A stretch of DNA of 64,000 nt from Anadara kagoshimensis. Its lineage: Eukaryota; Mollusca; Bivalvia; Arcoida; Arcidae. A program made the position numbers and the translations under genes. The stretch's first letter is position 1, and each line of letters starts with the position of its first letter. The stretch spans positions 7,242,678 through 7,306,677 of the forward strand of contig CM037874.1 of the NCBI GenBank assembly GCA_021292105.1, written 5' to 3'. This document shows, piece by piece, positions 33,650 through 45,700 of this stretch. The notes beneath the pieces are model-generated. The model had not been told where the DNA came from and searched no databases. It worked only from the letters and a program-made list of their open reading frames with translations.

Positions 33650-33990
33650 GTCTTTTGATTGTGACGTCACTAAAGGTCACGTGGCCATGTGAGATACGCG
33701 TATCTCACATAGGGAAAACCCTATCTTACATGAGCAGATATGGAAGAAAGAAATTCCTTCCATCGTTTCTTCAAGCGGAAATCTCTATCTCAAACATAAG
33801 AAGATGGAAGAATAATAGAATCTGTCACCTGTTTGTGACCGATACCGTATGATCTCAGTTGAGGGTGATGTGATGTAACATATATCCTAATCGAGGCCGC
33901 TGTGCCGAGATTGGGATTTATTACATCACATCACCCGAAACTGAGATCAACACGTATCGGTCACAAACAGGTGACAGATTCTATTTCTCG
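33650..33990. mobile_element. Fold-back element with hairpin H3
   Basis: A perfect 24-bp palindrome lies at 33687-33710 (half-site atgtgagatacg). Hairpin H3 (33814-33985) has arms running from aatagaatctgtcacctg to caggtgacagattctatt around the centre tcgaggccgctgtgccgaga. The words caagcggaaatctctatctc and gaagatggaagaataataga also occur, inverted, in the composite element at 25.34-26.16 kb, so the two belong to one family. Confidence 0.8.
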
Positions 33991-34438
33991 TACCATTTAA
34001 AGTGTTTATAACTGTGATACGTACAAAACAAAACACGTACCCCTCATCGGGCCTCTTGCATTCCATTAGGCACCTAATGCATTGTACAAATCCGCCCTTT
34101 GAAAATAATCCCATCGAAGGTGATGTTAGTTAATACGTTATTCTAGTTTTCTGTTTATTACATAAAGATGAAAAATTAAAATTTTTGATGTTAAGGTTTG
34201 TTCAAGACCCTCGGCTCTTCAAGGAAAAATAAGTTTACAAAAACGAACATTGAGTGTTAATAGACCTTGTCTACAAAAACGAACATTGAGTGTTCATAGA
34301 CCTTGTCTTATTATAGAATGCGAAATCGTCAGGTGTTTAAAAATACATCGTACGTCATTTATCCGTTCAAGCAGGTGACAATGTAAATAAAAGCGCCATA
34401 TAATTAAATCTCTTTGATACTGAGAGGATGCCTTGAGT
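33991..34438. other. Intergenic, with a 38-bp direct repeat
   Basis: No gene. A unit containing acaaaaacgaacattgagtg and tagaccttgtct occurs twice in tandem at 34237-34310. Confidence 0.5.
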
Positions 34439-34439
34439 T

Positions 34440-35345
34440 ATTTATGTGCAGTGCTTTGTTTCGCAGGTTCGAACCCTTCATTGCAGTGTTTTTATACGTA
34501 GGCTCGAACCCCTCATTGCAGTGCTTTGATTTGCAGATTCGGCCCCTTCATTGCAGCGCTTTTATTCGGAGGCTCGAGTCCTTCAGTGCAGTGCTGCTTT
34601 GATTTGCAGGTTCAAGTCCTTCAGTGTAGTGTTTTTATTTGTAGGTTCGACCCACTCATTACAGTGCTTTGATTCGTAGGTTCGACCCACTCATTGCAGT
34701 GTTTTATTCGTAGGTTCGACACACTCATTGCGGTGCTTTGATTCGCAGGTTCGACCCACTCATTGCAGTGCCTTGATTCGCAGGTTCCACCCACTCATTG
34801 CAGTGCTTTGATTCGCAGGTTCGACCCACTCATTGCAGTGCTTTGATTCGCAGGTTCGAACCCCTCATTGCAGTGCTTTGATTCGCAGGTTCGACCCACT
34901 CATTGCAGTGCTTTGATTCGCAGGTTCGACCCACTCATTGCAGTGCTTTGATTCGCAGGTTCGACCCACTCATTGCAGTGCTTTAATGCGCAGGTTCAAG
35001 TCCTTCAGTGCAGTGCTTTGATTCGCAGGTTCAAGTCCTTCAGTGCAGTGCTTTGATTCGCAGGTTCGACCCACTCATTGCAGTGCTTTGATTCGCAGGT
35101 TCGACCCACTCATTGCAGTGCTTTGATTCGCAGGTTGCAGTGCTTTGATTCGCAGGTTCAAACCCCTCATTGCAGTGCTTTGATTCGCAGGTTCGACCCA
35201 CTCATTGCAGTGCTTTGATTCGCAGGTTCGACCCACTCATTGCAGTGCTTTAATTCGCAGGTTCGACCCCCTAATTGCAGTGCTTTGATTCGCAGATTCG
35301 AGTCTTTGATTCGCAGATTCGAGTCTTTGATTCGCAAGGTTGTGT
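34440..35345. repeat. Minisatellite, 35-bp unit with a B-box-like word
   Basis: About 25 units of cagtgctttgattcgcag followed by gttcgacccactcattg. Most units contain GGTTCGACCC or GGTTCGAACCC, close to the pol III B box GGTTCGANTCC. Units at the left edge (34440-34720) are more diverged than the centre, as expected if the array grows internally. The short frames on both strands across it are not genes. Confidence 0.93.
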
Positions 35346-35349
35346 CTTT

Positions 35350-35990
35350 GAGTGGACACTGCATGTATTAGCCATATACCAAGTGCCCAGTTGAAAATAG
35401 TTGTGAATACACAGTCGCACAGGCACCATAAAAAGCAATTCCAATTTTAGGTTTTTCGTTACGTAATGTACTTGGCAATGCCCAATGTAATTCAGAACAT
35501 TTCATATCCACCTAACGGAATACAAAATGAATCCAGATTGAGATAATTAATCATAAAACTGGATACAATAAACATAATGGTTAAGTTATTTTTGTAAACC
35601 TCTTACCATCTAATTTCTTCAAAAATATCGGGCTTTAAATATGCACACGATAAAAACAGTTTACAGTGGTGGCAAAAACTTTGCATTTTAGTAAAGAAAA
35701 CCCGTTCCAAATATATTTTAGATTCTTTCATTTTAACTCTAATGTGACTTAGCCGCCGAACGTGACGACTTGTAGATCACATTATCTCAACGCCTGGGCT
35801 CGAACCCCACTCTAGTAGATCCTAATGAGTGAAAGTTATTTTTGTTCGCTAGTCGAAGGTAGGTGATCTCCGGATATTTACCTCCACAATCTATGCTCTG
35901 TAACGTTATTCCACTTACTAGTAATCCGATGGCATGAAACAAACGCGCCTTTTCAATTCTTATTTTTGTGATTCGCAAGTTGTATTTATT
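35350..35990. other. Intergenic, with a tRNA-like remnant
   Basis: On the minus strand around 35750-35825 there is a good B-box match (gggttcgagccc) with weak sequence upstream, probably a SINE head or tRNA pseudogene. Nothing else is seen. Confidence 0.4.
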
Positions 35991-35992
35991 TT

Positions 35993-36310
35993 TTGGTACA
36001 AAAAGCTGTGAGTACAGCCAAGCCCCAGTCCGTGCCCAAACTACAATGCCGACAGCAAAATAAACCAGTTAAACACGTGAACTTCCACCTGGGAATTGAG
36101 GCCGTGGATGCTCCGAAACTAATGGTCAACAACTTCTGTCTAGCTACCTACACCAACTACGCACAAAATCCAAACTGAGAATGAAAGGAACAGGGGAGGC
36201 CAAATACACCCATTTGGGTATAAACCTTTAAATACAGAGACATCATACGCATCACAAATATCGTGATGACGGCCATAAAGTCTTTATAACACTAGGCTTA
36301 CAGTGATCCT
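35993..36310 (+). mobile_element. Dispersed hairpin element, copy 4
   Basis: It contains gttaaacacgtgaacttcc, ggaattgaggccgtggatgc, tctagctacctacaccaac, gaatgaaaggaacagg and atcgtgatgacggccataaa, in the order of the long copies at 41.3, 45.6 and 62.4 kb. The hairpin stem is damaged here. Confidence 0.7.
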
Positions 36311-36538
36311 TTGTCAACCAATTCATTTGTAAATAGCTTATTTCATTATTCTGTCATATACCATTTTTGAATATACTGAATGATAAAATAAAACAAAATA
36401 GTATATGACAACCACATACGGTTCATTAATAAACCGAGGATATCACAAACTCAGTAGGCAATAATTGTGTATTATTGTCAGAAATATACTATTGTTTACA
36501 TTTGCTGCTAGTTAAAATTTGGAATTCCTCTAAAACTA

Positions 36539-36608
36539 AGATAGGTAAAGTTAGCTACTAGTATCCAGCTACAAGAAGCCAGTTACTAGTAGCCAACTTT
36601 ACCTATCT
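36539..36608. repeat. Small hairpin, 25-bp arms
   Basis: Arms 36539-36563 (agataggtaaagttagctac...) and 36584-36608 are complementary with one mismatch and separated by 20 bases. Confidence 0.85.
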
Positions 36609-36878
36609 TTAAAACTAAGGTTTACTCCCTCGTGCAAATTATTTCCGTAGTTGATTTTGGTACCTTTGGATTTCTTTTCAACATCTTTTCAACGGTTTTG
36701 GTTTCAGTTTTGGTCCAATCACTACTGATGAGGAATTGTATTCCGAAACGACCGTCTAGTGATGTAAAATTAAGACTGGTATATGTAATATGCAACTATT
36801 ACATGAGTACTATAGTGTTATGTAGTGGATTATGTAATAAGATGCTAAGTCTGATAATATGTTTCATTATAAATATAT

Positions 36879-39800
36879 TTATTTGCCGAATACACTGAAT
36901 GTTCCACATGGTGGTTTTACCAGAAATGGATAGTTACAGACCTGAGCTCTCTCATCAAACACCAGACCTGAAAGTAAACAGTAGGGTGTTTAAGTAATAT
37001 AGATGCTAACCTGCTGCTTTGTTTGATTATGAATACAATGTTTAACTGCGTACCAAACAGTATAATAATAAAGGCTCATTGTGAAGCAAAAAGTAAAAAA
37101 AGGTTAACCCTTGTACCTTAAATATCACCAGAACCGACACACACAACCTTATGTATCGGGAAATAATTCTAGGTTCTGAAAAATGCTCGCGTTATCAAGA
37201 AAGCTACCATATATATTTTTCTTATTTTCAAGAAGATATCCATCTATATTTTCAAACTTGGTAATATTCAGTGAACATGTGCGTTTTTTAACAGGCTTCT
37301 TATGTTATATTTTCATCATTTATCTGCTTAGTTTTAGGCGATGTTATGTCAGTGTCGGAATGTGGTTTGCAAGGATTTGACGTGACCGCAATATAAGCAC
37401 ATTTAGTAAAGCAAATGATCAGTGGGCGAGCACCTTGCAGTTTGCTTGTGTATTTCACTAATAGGGAAACAACCTTTATTTGGTACATGTAGTAATTTTA
37501 GGCAATAGAATTGCTGACAATATTTATCCGCGACATATATTGGAATGTCGGGCTAAGAGAATGACTTGGCTGCCTGGTTGAGGGGTAGGACTTGGGTATA
37601 CCTTGGTTGCCTGGTTGAGGGGTATGGAGGGTATAACATAGGTTCTTCTGTATTTAACAGGGAATATAAAAATGAAAGGAACAAAATATCAATGTTTCGT
37701 AGTTACCTTTATTGCAGAAATAATGTCCATAAAAGTTCTTGTTGTAACACCTGTAGTAGGATTGACAGCCATTATTAATGTCAGCATAACGACCGTCTGG
37801 TGTTGACGTACAATCTTTTATATCATTGCACGGATAACTGGCATCGTAATAACTACAATCAAATGTATTGAAATTCATCGTTAATTACTTTGAATATGTC
37901 CAAAATTGCAAAGTTCAGAATACTGTGAAATCATCAATTTTCGTGGTTCTAATAAAAATATCATTTCGTGGGGGTTGGGGTGAATTCGTTGTTATGGGCG
38001 TAGCTATGACCGTTTTCCAGAAACATCTTCGTGTGTCTCGTAACTTCCTATTCTTTTATAATTAGTTCTATAACATACTGTATCGAATGGATTTACCTTT
38101 TCTTAGATAAACCACTTAGTTTCTAGAATTTGTCACTTAAATATTTTTCTTCAAAACGTTCCACACAACTGGTAAACAGAAAGTATAGACCACGTGATAC
38201 TTGGACTCCATTGTCGAGGTGGAACTAGTCTTAAGCTGATTAAAAACATACAATGTAAAATATAGAATAAAAACCCAAAGTTACTGTCAAATCATAATTT
38301 CAAATGTACGTTTATACTTAACGTGTGCAATGATTAATTAAACTATTTTTCACAGATTATTCATGGTTTTCACACTTGGTTTTCCCTTAAAAAAAGCATA
38401 ATTGTCTCGTGATGACGTATATAGAGGATCTTTAAGAAATACCTTCCACATCTTCCCGTTGTATTGACAAACGTTCCTCCCGCTGGACAGTGGACCAGTG
38501 TCGGTTTACTGGAGTTGCAGACGACATAGGACTGACAACTTAGTTCATAGATTCCATCGTCTCGGTTTGTACAATCAAAGGTAGCACAGGAGGCTGAACA
38601 GGAGGTAAGTAAAATGTACAAATAATCATACATAAGTTTGTTTAATTTTGTTCAATATATAATATAAAACAGGAAAGTTACTAGTAATCTTATTGACCAA
38701 ACAGCTGTATACTAGAGAAATGAGTGCCTCGGTATGAAGGAAATAATTTTATCGAAAACAAACATACCAATCCATGTACAATTCATAATGCAAAAGTAAA
38801 ATATAAACGCATCAATCAATGTTTAAATCATAAACCCGAAGCAAAGTAAAAACAAACATACCAATTGATGTCCAAATCAGAATCCGTAAGTAAAAGACAA
38901 ACATACAAATCCATGTCCAAATCATAATCACAAAGTAAAGTAAAAAACAAACATACAAATCCATGTCCAAATCATAATCACAAAGTAAAGTAAGAACATA
39001 CATACAAAATACATGTCCAAATCAGAATCCGTAAGTAAAGTAAGAACATACATACAAAATACATGTCCAAATCAGAATCCGTAAGTAAAGTAAGAACATA
39101 CATACAAAATACATGTCCAAAAAGATCACATGTCCACAAAATCAAAAACATATATACTTATCCATGTCCAACATTATTCCAAAGCAAAGTAAAAACATAC
39201 ATATCAATTAATACTCAAATCACACCCAAAGCAAGGTAAAAACAAACATACCAATCCATGTTCAAATCACAATCCCAAAGTCAAAAACAGACATACCAAT
39301 CCATGTCCGAATCACAATGCCAACGCAAAGTAAAAACAAACATACAAAGCCACGGTCAAATCACAATGCTAAAGCAAAGTAAACAGATATATACCAATCC
39401 ATGTTTAAATCACAATGCAAAAGCAAAGTAAAACGTATGAAAATAAACAATTAATTCAAACACGCGAACTTCCATCAGGTAAGTGAGGGTTATCAATAAG
39501 ACGTAAAACATACACCCATCAGATATTACCATTCAAATGTTCAGTAGAGATCTGTCGAACGTTTATACAAAGTTAACGGACAACCGGACCAGCAGCTTAT
39601 CTTGGCCTCTCGTTAGTTAGCTTTATCGACAGCTATTCGACAGCTACCATCTATTCTTCGGCAGCTTTCAGGTCACTTGCTATACGAACACATCGACTTG
39701 GCAGTCAAACTGACACCCTTTTGTTAGCACAGTGTTACACTTTCGAGGGCTCTAAACTGTAATTCGTTTTATTGCAAAAAACTTGGTAATTTTTACCTAA

Positions 39801-40088
39801 CCTTATTCAGAATTTTCCAATTCTTAATTAGAACGACTTAGAAGGTTTGTTTTCTTTTCAAAACATTTTATAAACCAAGGATAAGGTGCTGAATAATTTC
39901 TTGAAAACATGAAAATAAATCGAGCGATTTAAATGACGTTGTTCTTAACTGTATACAGAACTATCAATAATTTAGAACAAAATTCTAATAAAATGTGGTA
40001 GATCAAAGTAAAACAAACCACTGGCTATTGAATACTTACCTATAGCAAGAAGTGGTAACAGGTATGTCAGAATAACAGTGTTCTCCAT
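36879..40088 (-). CDS. Small secreted protein with two chitin-binding (ChtBD2) domains, gene I
   Basis: Four exons: 40040-40088, 38443-38593, 37707-37852, 36879-36967, phases 1, 2, 1, all GT/AG, giving 144 residues. Exon 1 is a signal peptide (MENTVILTYLLPLLAI, cleavage likely just after). Exon 2 encodes ChtBD2 domain 1 with six cysteines (DDGIYELSCQSYVVC core). Exon 3 (146 bp, the same length as in gene II) with the start of exon 4 encodes domain 2 (PDGRYADINNGCQSYYRC ... GLVFDERAQVCNYP). The tail is PPCGTFSVFGK. The protein would bind chitin outside the cell. The TAA stop overlaps an AATAAA. Gene II at 20848-24089 has identical exon structure, so the pair arose by gene duplication. The LINE and fold-back insertions now separate them. 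Confidence 0.9.
38750..39500 (+). repeat. Dispersed hairpin element with expanded end (tandem 45-50 bp units)
   Basis: About thirteen units of the form acaaacataccaatccatg, tccaaatcacaatcc, aaagcaaagtaaaa are followed at 39450-39490 by acacgcgaacttccatcag, the start of the hairpin part. The array lies in intron 1 of chitin-binding gene I. The same unit in opposite orientation makes the large array at 51.35-54.24 kb. Confidence 0.85.
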
Positions 40089-40241
40089 TTTGTAGATTTG
40101 TTTGTTTAGCTAGTATGTGTAAGGCCATCTGTTGTCCAGAGTTTAGTTTATATCTTCAAAATCGACCTATTTCGCATTTTCACCTTTAGTAGCATTTAAG
40201 TTCAAATTTCAAACTGAACGAAGTAACACCTCAACTGTCTG

Positions 40242-40247
40242 TTATAT
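40242..40247 (-). promoter_or_regulatory. Possible TATA box of chitin-binding gene I
   Basis: The complement reads cgtatataac about 155 bp upstream of the ATG at 40088, a plausible TATA position for a short 5' UTR. In DNA this AT-rich the word is not rare, so support is weak. Confidence 0.3.
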
Positions 40248-40499
40248 ACGACTTATAATATCTAAGTCAATATAACTTATGATATCTCGTCTACATAGAA
40301 TTATATTCCCTTAGGTTGACCTTTATGTTCAATACAAATTCAGGACAGCATGTTTGGGGTACTTGACCATTGTACTGGTAATGTTTGAAATACAAATATG
40401 TAATCAGAAACTTAGGTATTTTGTTTCTAAAATATAAGGGATGTTGTTGAATCAATGAATCTTCAAGATAAGTATTACTTTTAAACATGCACATGTTTT

Positions 40500-41100
40500 A
40501 CAGTTTACTTGGGTGGCCATGGCTCCACAAAGATACCCGAACCTAGAAATAATCATGTTTTATCATATCAGGTGCTTGTCTAAAGTCAGGAATATACGAT
40601 CCGTACCCCAATAAGTAATTGTAATTCATCGACTTTCGGCTGTTTTGTTATTTACCTCTGTATACGGGTCATCTGCTTATATATTTTTGACCCAGTTGCT
40701 CTTAATTTGTGTTATTTGAAGCTGTATACAAGGACCACCTGACTTCAAAGGCCGCTTTTACTTGTTTTCTTAGGCTGTCTTTATAGACAAGTTTGACTGT
40801 ATTGTAATTTGATCTTGGTTGCGTTGACTGGTTTGATTATTTATTTGTATTGCCCCATGTTCGTGGTTAGATTAGCTGTCACGTTTATGTTTTTCAGATC
40901 ACATATTGTTTTTCTTTCTGACACACTGTATCTTATTGTAGTGTCATGTGCTACATTTGAATTTTTAAAAATAACGCATTCAAAAGTAGCACATGACAAT
41001 TGTGACGTATTCTTGCTAATTCTGTTAATGGTCAAGTGCATATTATCCAGCTGCTTCGGTGTACATTATCGGAAGAGTGTCACGCGAAGAGGATTTTCTA
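40500..41100. other. Intergenic, with one hairpin and one satellite relative
   Basis: Near 40725-40805 is a single diverged 87-bp satellite unit (gtatacaaggaccacctgac, tgtctttatagacaagtttg). At 40941-40998 arms of about 23 bp (gtcatgtgctacatttgaa and complement) form a hairpin that is also present at 50112-50163. No gene. Confidence 0.55.
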
Positions 41101-41104
41101 ATTA

Positions 41105-41250
41105 AACAGCAAGTGCTTACCCTTCCGGAGCACCCGTCCTCACTTTTAGGTGGAAGTTCACGTGTTTGACTGAATTTGCCTTTTTCAAAATTTTATTTGC
41201 TTTGGGATTGTGAATTGGACATGGATTGTTATGTTTGTTTTTATTATCAC
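41105..41250 (-). mobile_element. Dispersed hairpin element, copy 6 (inverted partner)
   Basis: On the minus strand: catccatgtccaattcac-type start, then aaacacgtgaacttccacc and gggtgctccggaagggtaag. It faces copy 7 at 41285-41700 head to head with about 40 bp between, so the two form an inverted repeat with arms of about 140 bp. Confidence 0.75.
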
Positions 41251-41284
41251 ACTTACATTTAGTATATTGTTGTCATCATTTTGT

Positions 41285-41700
41285 AATTATCAAAACATAC
41301 ATACTAATCCATGTTTCGAATCACAATCCGAAGCAAAATACAAACTTTGGAACTGACAAATTTGGTTAGACACGGAAACGCCACCAGGGAAGTGAGGCCG
41401 GGTGCTCCGGTATGGTAAGCACCTCCTGTTTAGCCAGCTACACCCGTCACGTGTATAATCAAAATTTTGTGAAAGGAACACGAAACTATATATATATGGG
41501 ACGTCAAATATATTCAGGGCAATCCTGGACACAGAGACCTCCAAAATATCAACAATACTGTGATGAAGCCTTGAATAAACCTGGGTCAACAATGTATTTG
41601 CAAGCAGCCTGCTTCGTTGTCCCCGTAGATTCTTAAGGTGATTACCAGTATTCCATGACAAAGTTGATACAGTGTTCTTACAATTAGATACCTTTATCTT
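41285..41700 (+). mobile_element. Dispersed hairpin element, long copy 7
   Basis: One of the longest copies. Order: catactaatccatgtttcg, the accagggaagtgaggccggg hairpin region with gggtgctcc...taagcacc, ttagccagctacacccgtc, tgaaaggaacacgaaac, gacgtcaaatatattcagg, gatgaagccttgaataaacc, and the terminal hairpin gcaagcagcctgcttcgttg. The last word is a near-perfect inverted repeat (aagcag/ctgctt) conserved in the copies at 45.9 and 62.75 kb, and may mark the 3' end. Confidence 0.8.
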
Positions 41701-41814
41701 TAGGCAACAATCGATTATTACTTAAAACCATTCGAACACCAAACAGATATGGCAAGGTACAATGAGAACATACTCATACCACTCTTGCTAAAAGAACAGT
41801 GGTAGTATATATCA

Positions 41815-42115
41815 AAAAACAAATACTGTTCTAATCCACGTTCAAATCAAAATAAAAAAAAAATAAAGTGAAAATATTGAAAACTTGTAAATTTAGTTAA
41901 AAGCATGAACTTCGACCAGGGAAGTGAAGCAGCTCCAGAAGGAACCCTTTTGCTTAGCTACACCACCACGTCTATGACCAAAATTGAGAATGAAAGGAAA
42001 CCTGAAACTATGAACGTCAAATATATGTATAACAAGTCCTAAAATATCTGAAATACTTATGGATGACGATTTACTGGGCGTCTGAAGTTTTGTTCTCTGG
42101 GGTATTCTGGAGTTA
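41815..42115 (+). mobile_element. Dispersed hairpin element, copy 8
   Basis: It contains gaacttcgaccagggaagtg, agctacaccaccacgtctat, gagaatgaaaggaaacctg and gaacgtcaaatatatg. The hairpin loop is partly deleted. Confidence 0.65.
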
Positions 42116-42129
42116 TAAAACAAACCTGT

Positions 42130-42790
42130 ATTTGTGTGTTTTGGAAAACATAACTACTTGTTAAAATTCCTTATCTATATATAATTAATTCGTTTAACAG
42201 CAAAATAGTTTCAACTAAATATGGTAGTTTCTTAAATCTATAAACGTATGAAGTTTATTGTTAGCGCTATTTTGTATTTAAATCAGCTCCACAAATAACG
42301 TTTTTTAATCATAAAAGATGTTATCCATGTTCCCTTCAACATTTGTATTGAACTGTCATATATTATAATATCGCCGTACGCGTAAAATCATATAAATCAC
42401 GAAGCGGTTTATGGTTGAATTTCCCCAGTCATAACTTGATGAAAGATTACAAAATGTCAATTCTTACAGAATATCACAATGAACAGAAGGATATCGATTT
42501 AGAAATATCAGTTGGAAGTATTTGATGAGTTATAATTACGCATTATTACGCTTCGTACGTCATGACGGAATTATTTCAACAGTTCGTCGAAAATAATGTT
42601 AGTCCAAAAAAAGGGGTTCATATAGAAGGTGATTCAGATTCTAAATATATATAGTTTTAGTGGAAACCACAATGATACAATGCCTCACAAGTATTGTTTT
42701 TGCCTGACGTATCAGAAAGTTTTGCATAATGTTCCACTCGTTATCACTTATCACGTGATACAAGATGACGTATCACGTGATACATAATTG
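42130..42790. other. 3' flank of the DsbA-like gene, no gene seen
   Basis: AT-rich. Near 42740-42785 the word tatcacgtgata occurs twice around acaagatgacg, a small inverted structure (atcacttatcacgtgatac / tatcacgtgatac). Confidence 0.4.
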
Positions 42791-42798
42791 AACACTGC

Positions 42799-45700
42799 TT
42801 ATCCGACAAGACCAGGTTGTATGTTGCTAGTGGTTTGTGTGTCAGCTGTTGGTACAGTGGAATTATGAGCAGCTAGTAACGGGTCTATCAACGTCTTCCA
42901 ATCATTAACCGACCACGATGAATAAGCATTAACCAATACATCATTGATCATAAAGGTCGGAGTACCAGATACACCTCCTAAATAAAACAAATAAATTAAT
43001 TAATAAATAAATATATAAATTAATTATCAATAAATAAATAATACCAAATATATCTCCTATAAATAAATAAATCATACCAAATATATCTCCTATAAATAAA
43101 TAAATAGATAAATAAATAAATAATAATAAATAAATAATAAATAAATCATTATCATCATTTATCCATAAAGGTTGGCCTACCAGACACTCTATAAGTAAAT
43201 ATTTGCATTTGTGTGACTGAACTGGGTTCACAGTTTTTCTTTGGTTTTAATGAATAGTCCTTTATTCCATGTATATTAAAACATAAAAAACAGCAGGCTA
43301 GGGAGATCCTTCAATTGTTTTTTATTTGTACCTGTCACTGCATTTTTTATTTTGACTAAAAAGGAAGGATTTAAGCCATTTTCAAGGATTCAACGCACGG
43401 AAAGTGGTTGGAGTACTATTGTGCCTGATGACTCTACACGATACAGAAAGACTAAGTTCCAAACCACAAAAGACTGAACAAGCACCTGTCTGATGACTAG
43501 AATTAAGTAATATCATTACAGTATACTTACTGCTACATGTATATTTCCATCCTATCCTCGCTTTTACATTGATATCATTGTCATCCATCATTGTCATAAA
43601 TACAGACTTGGACACGCCTAAATGACCGGCAATCAGGGACAAATCTCTGTAAGTAATATTGTATATAAGCTTGTAATTCAATACAATATAAATGATAATA
43701 ACAAATAATAGATTGATGAAAGACAAGTTAAAAGCAAGTGAAGACATAAAACTTATACACATATACATATTGAGAACAGTGATTATAAAACAGCTGACTC
43801 TGAAATGGTGACAAAACAAATATACCAGGCCATGTCAAAATCACAAATGATATCTAGCGATTTGGTTTGTGGTTTTTTGTGCGGTCTGTCTGTTCTACTA
43901 CTGGGAGAATTAGGGGTCATTCACAACCAGATATATCAATACAGCTAGCCAGGGAGCTTTAACTACGAGGGGAAGTCAGAATGTTCATAGACAGCGTATT
44001 CAGCCAAGCGTAACACACATTTTCTTTACTTATTTAGACAACACAACATTCCGCCATTTTAAACATATCAAGTTTATTTGTCACAACATATTTGTGTAAT
44101 TCTTAAAAGCATTCAAAGTTGGTGACTATCAAGCAATGATGAAAATCAAAATGTTGAGTTTAGGGCAGTAATAAAGTTCTTCACAGTAGAGGGATCAAAT
44201 GCCAAAGAAATTCAGCAACGAATGGCCGAGGTGTACGGTGACAGTGGTCCTGCCTATTCACAGCGGCAAAACGGTCAGCTGAATTTAAACGTGGGCGCAC
44301 CTCACTGAAGGAATACCCACGGTCAGGTCGTCCAGCTGATGCTATTACAAAGGAAATTGTCATGTCTGTGGAGACCTTCATGAATGATCGTCGAATTAGA
44401 ATTGATGACATAGCTAGGGAGTGTGACATTTCACATGGAAGTGTATACACAGATATCTACGAGCATCTTTGGATGTCGAAAGTATTTGCAAGATGGGTCC
44501 CCAGAAACCTTTATGTGCAGGATCGCTTCCAAAGACTCCAGTCAAGTTGGGAGCTTCTTGACATTTATAATGATAACCCGGATAGCTTCCATTTACTTTA
44601 GTAACTGGTGATGAAACGTGGATTCATCATTTGGGACCCAGAAACCAAAAAAAGAGTCCATGCAATAGAAGCACCCTGGTTCACCCCCCCAAGGAAATTC
44701 AAAACCCAACCCTCAGCTGGCACAGTCATGGCCACTGTGTTTTGGGATTCTAAGGGTGTTCTGTTGATCAATTATAAACCTGCTGGAATCTCTATCACTG
44801 GGGCTTACTATGCTGATCTAATGAAGTAGCTGAAAGCTGCTATTAAAATAAAAAGGAGGGGAAAGTTGAGCCGATGGGTATTGCTTCTTCACGACAATGC
44901 TCCTGTGCACAAGTCAAGGATTGCACAAGCAGTGATTCGTTAATGCAAGTTCGAACAACTTAATCACCCACCCTACAGTTTCGCACCCAATGATTATTGC
45001 CTATTTAGAAATTAGAAATCCATTTACGGGGAATCAGATTTCCTGATGATAATGGACTTAAGTCTTCTACAGAGGCATGGTTTAAGGACCAAACTGAAGA
45101 CTTCTATTTCAAAGGTATAGACAGTCTGAAAGAAAAGTGGGCTATGTGCATTGGGGTAAATGGGGACTATATTGAATATAATAATAAAATGTATGGTTGC
45201 AGCAATATATACCCCGTTCTATGAACTTTTTGACCTCCCCTCATACCTATATATGAATCTCAACTTAAATAATTCATTCAATAAATGTAATTCATGTAAC
45301 TATATATATAATTTTTTCTATAATTTAAATCGGTACATTGACACAGTAAACAAACATTATATGATTATAGCATAGCGATGAGGTCAATAAGCGATTTATG
45401 GACTAAAGCAAATGTAAACAAAGAATATAACACGAAGCAGAAAATGATTCCGGAAAAACCAGGCACGTGCTCCAATTCAATATGGTTTTTGCACGCACCA
45501 CAATGCAATGCAATATTTATCAAAAACCACATGACGCAATTTAATTCAATAAAAATGATCAAATGGTATGATTTTATAATCAAAAACAAACAAATCTACG
45601 TCAAAATCAAAATCCCAAAACAAAGCAAACCAGGTTGAACATGTGAACTTCCACCAAGGAAGTAAGGCCGGGTACTGCGGAAGAGTAAATACCTCCAATT

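Noticed and set aside
34440-35345. Regular 35-bp repeats considered as a CRISPR-like array
   Set aside because: The repeats are contiguous without unique spacers, and the genome is eukaryotic.
35750-35825. Possible minus-strand tRNA
   Set aside because: Only the B box is convincing; no cloverleaf can be drawn.
21949-38593. One long chitin-binding gene running from 40 kb to 21 kb
   Set aside because: Splice phases fit better with two four-exon genes, each with its own signal peptide and stop codon.
45365-45638. Frames of 74-86 codons on both strands near 45.4-45.6 kb
   Set aside because: They overlap each other and the dispersed element, with no domain and no splice support.
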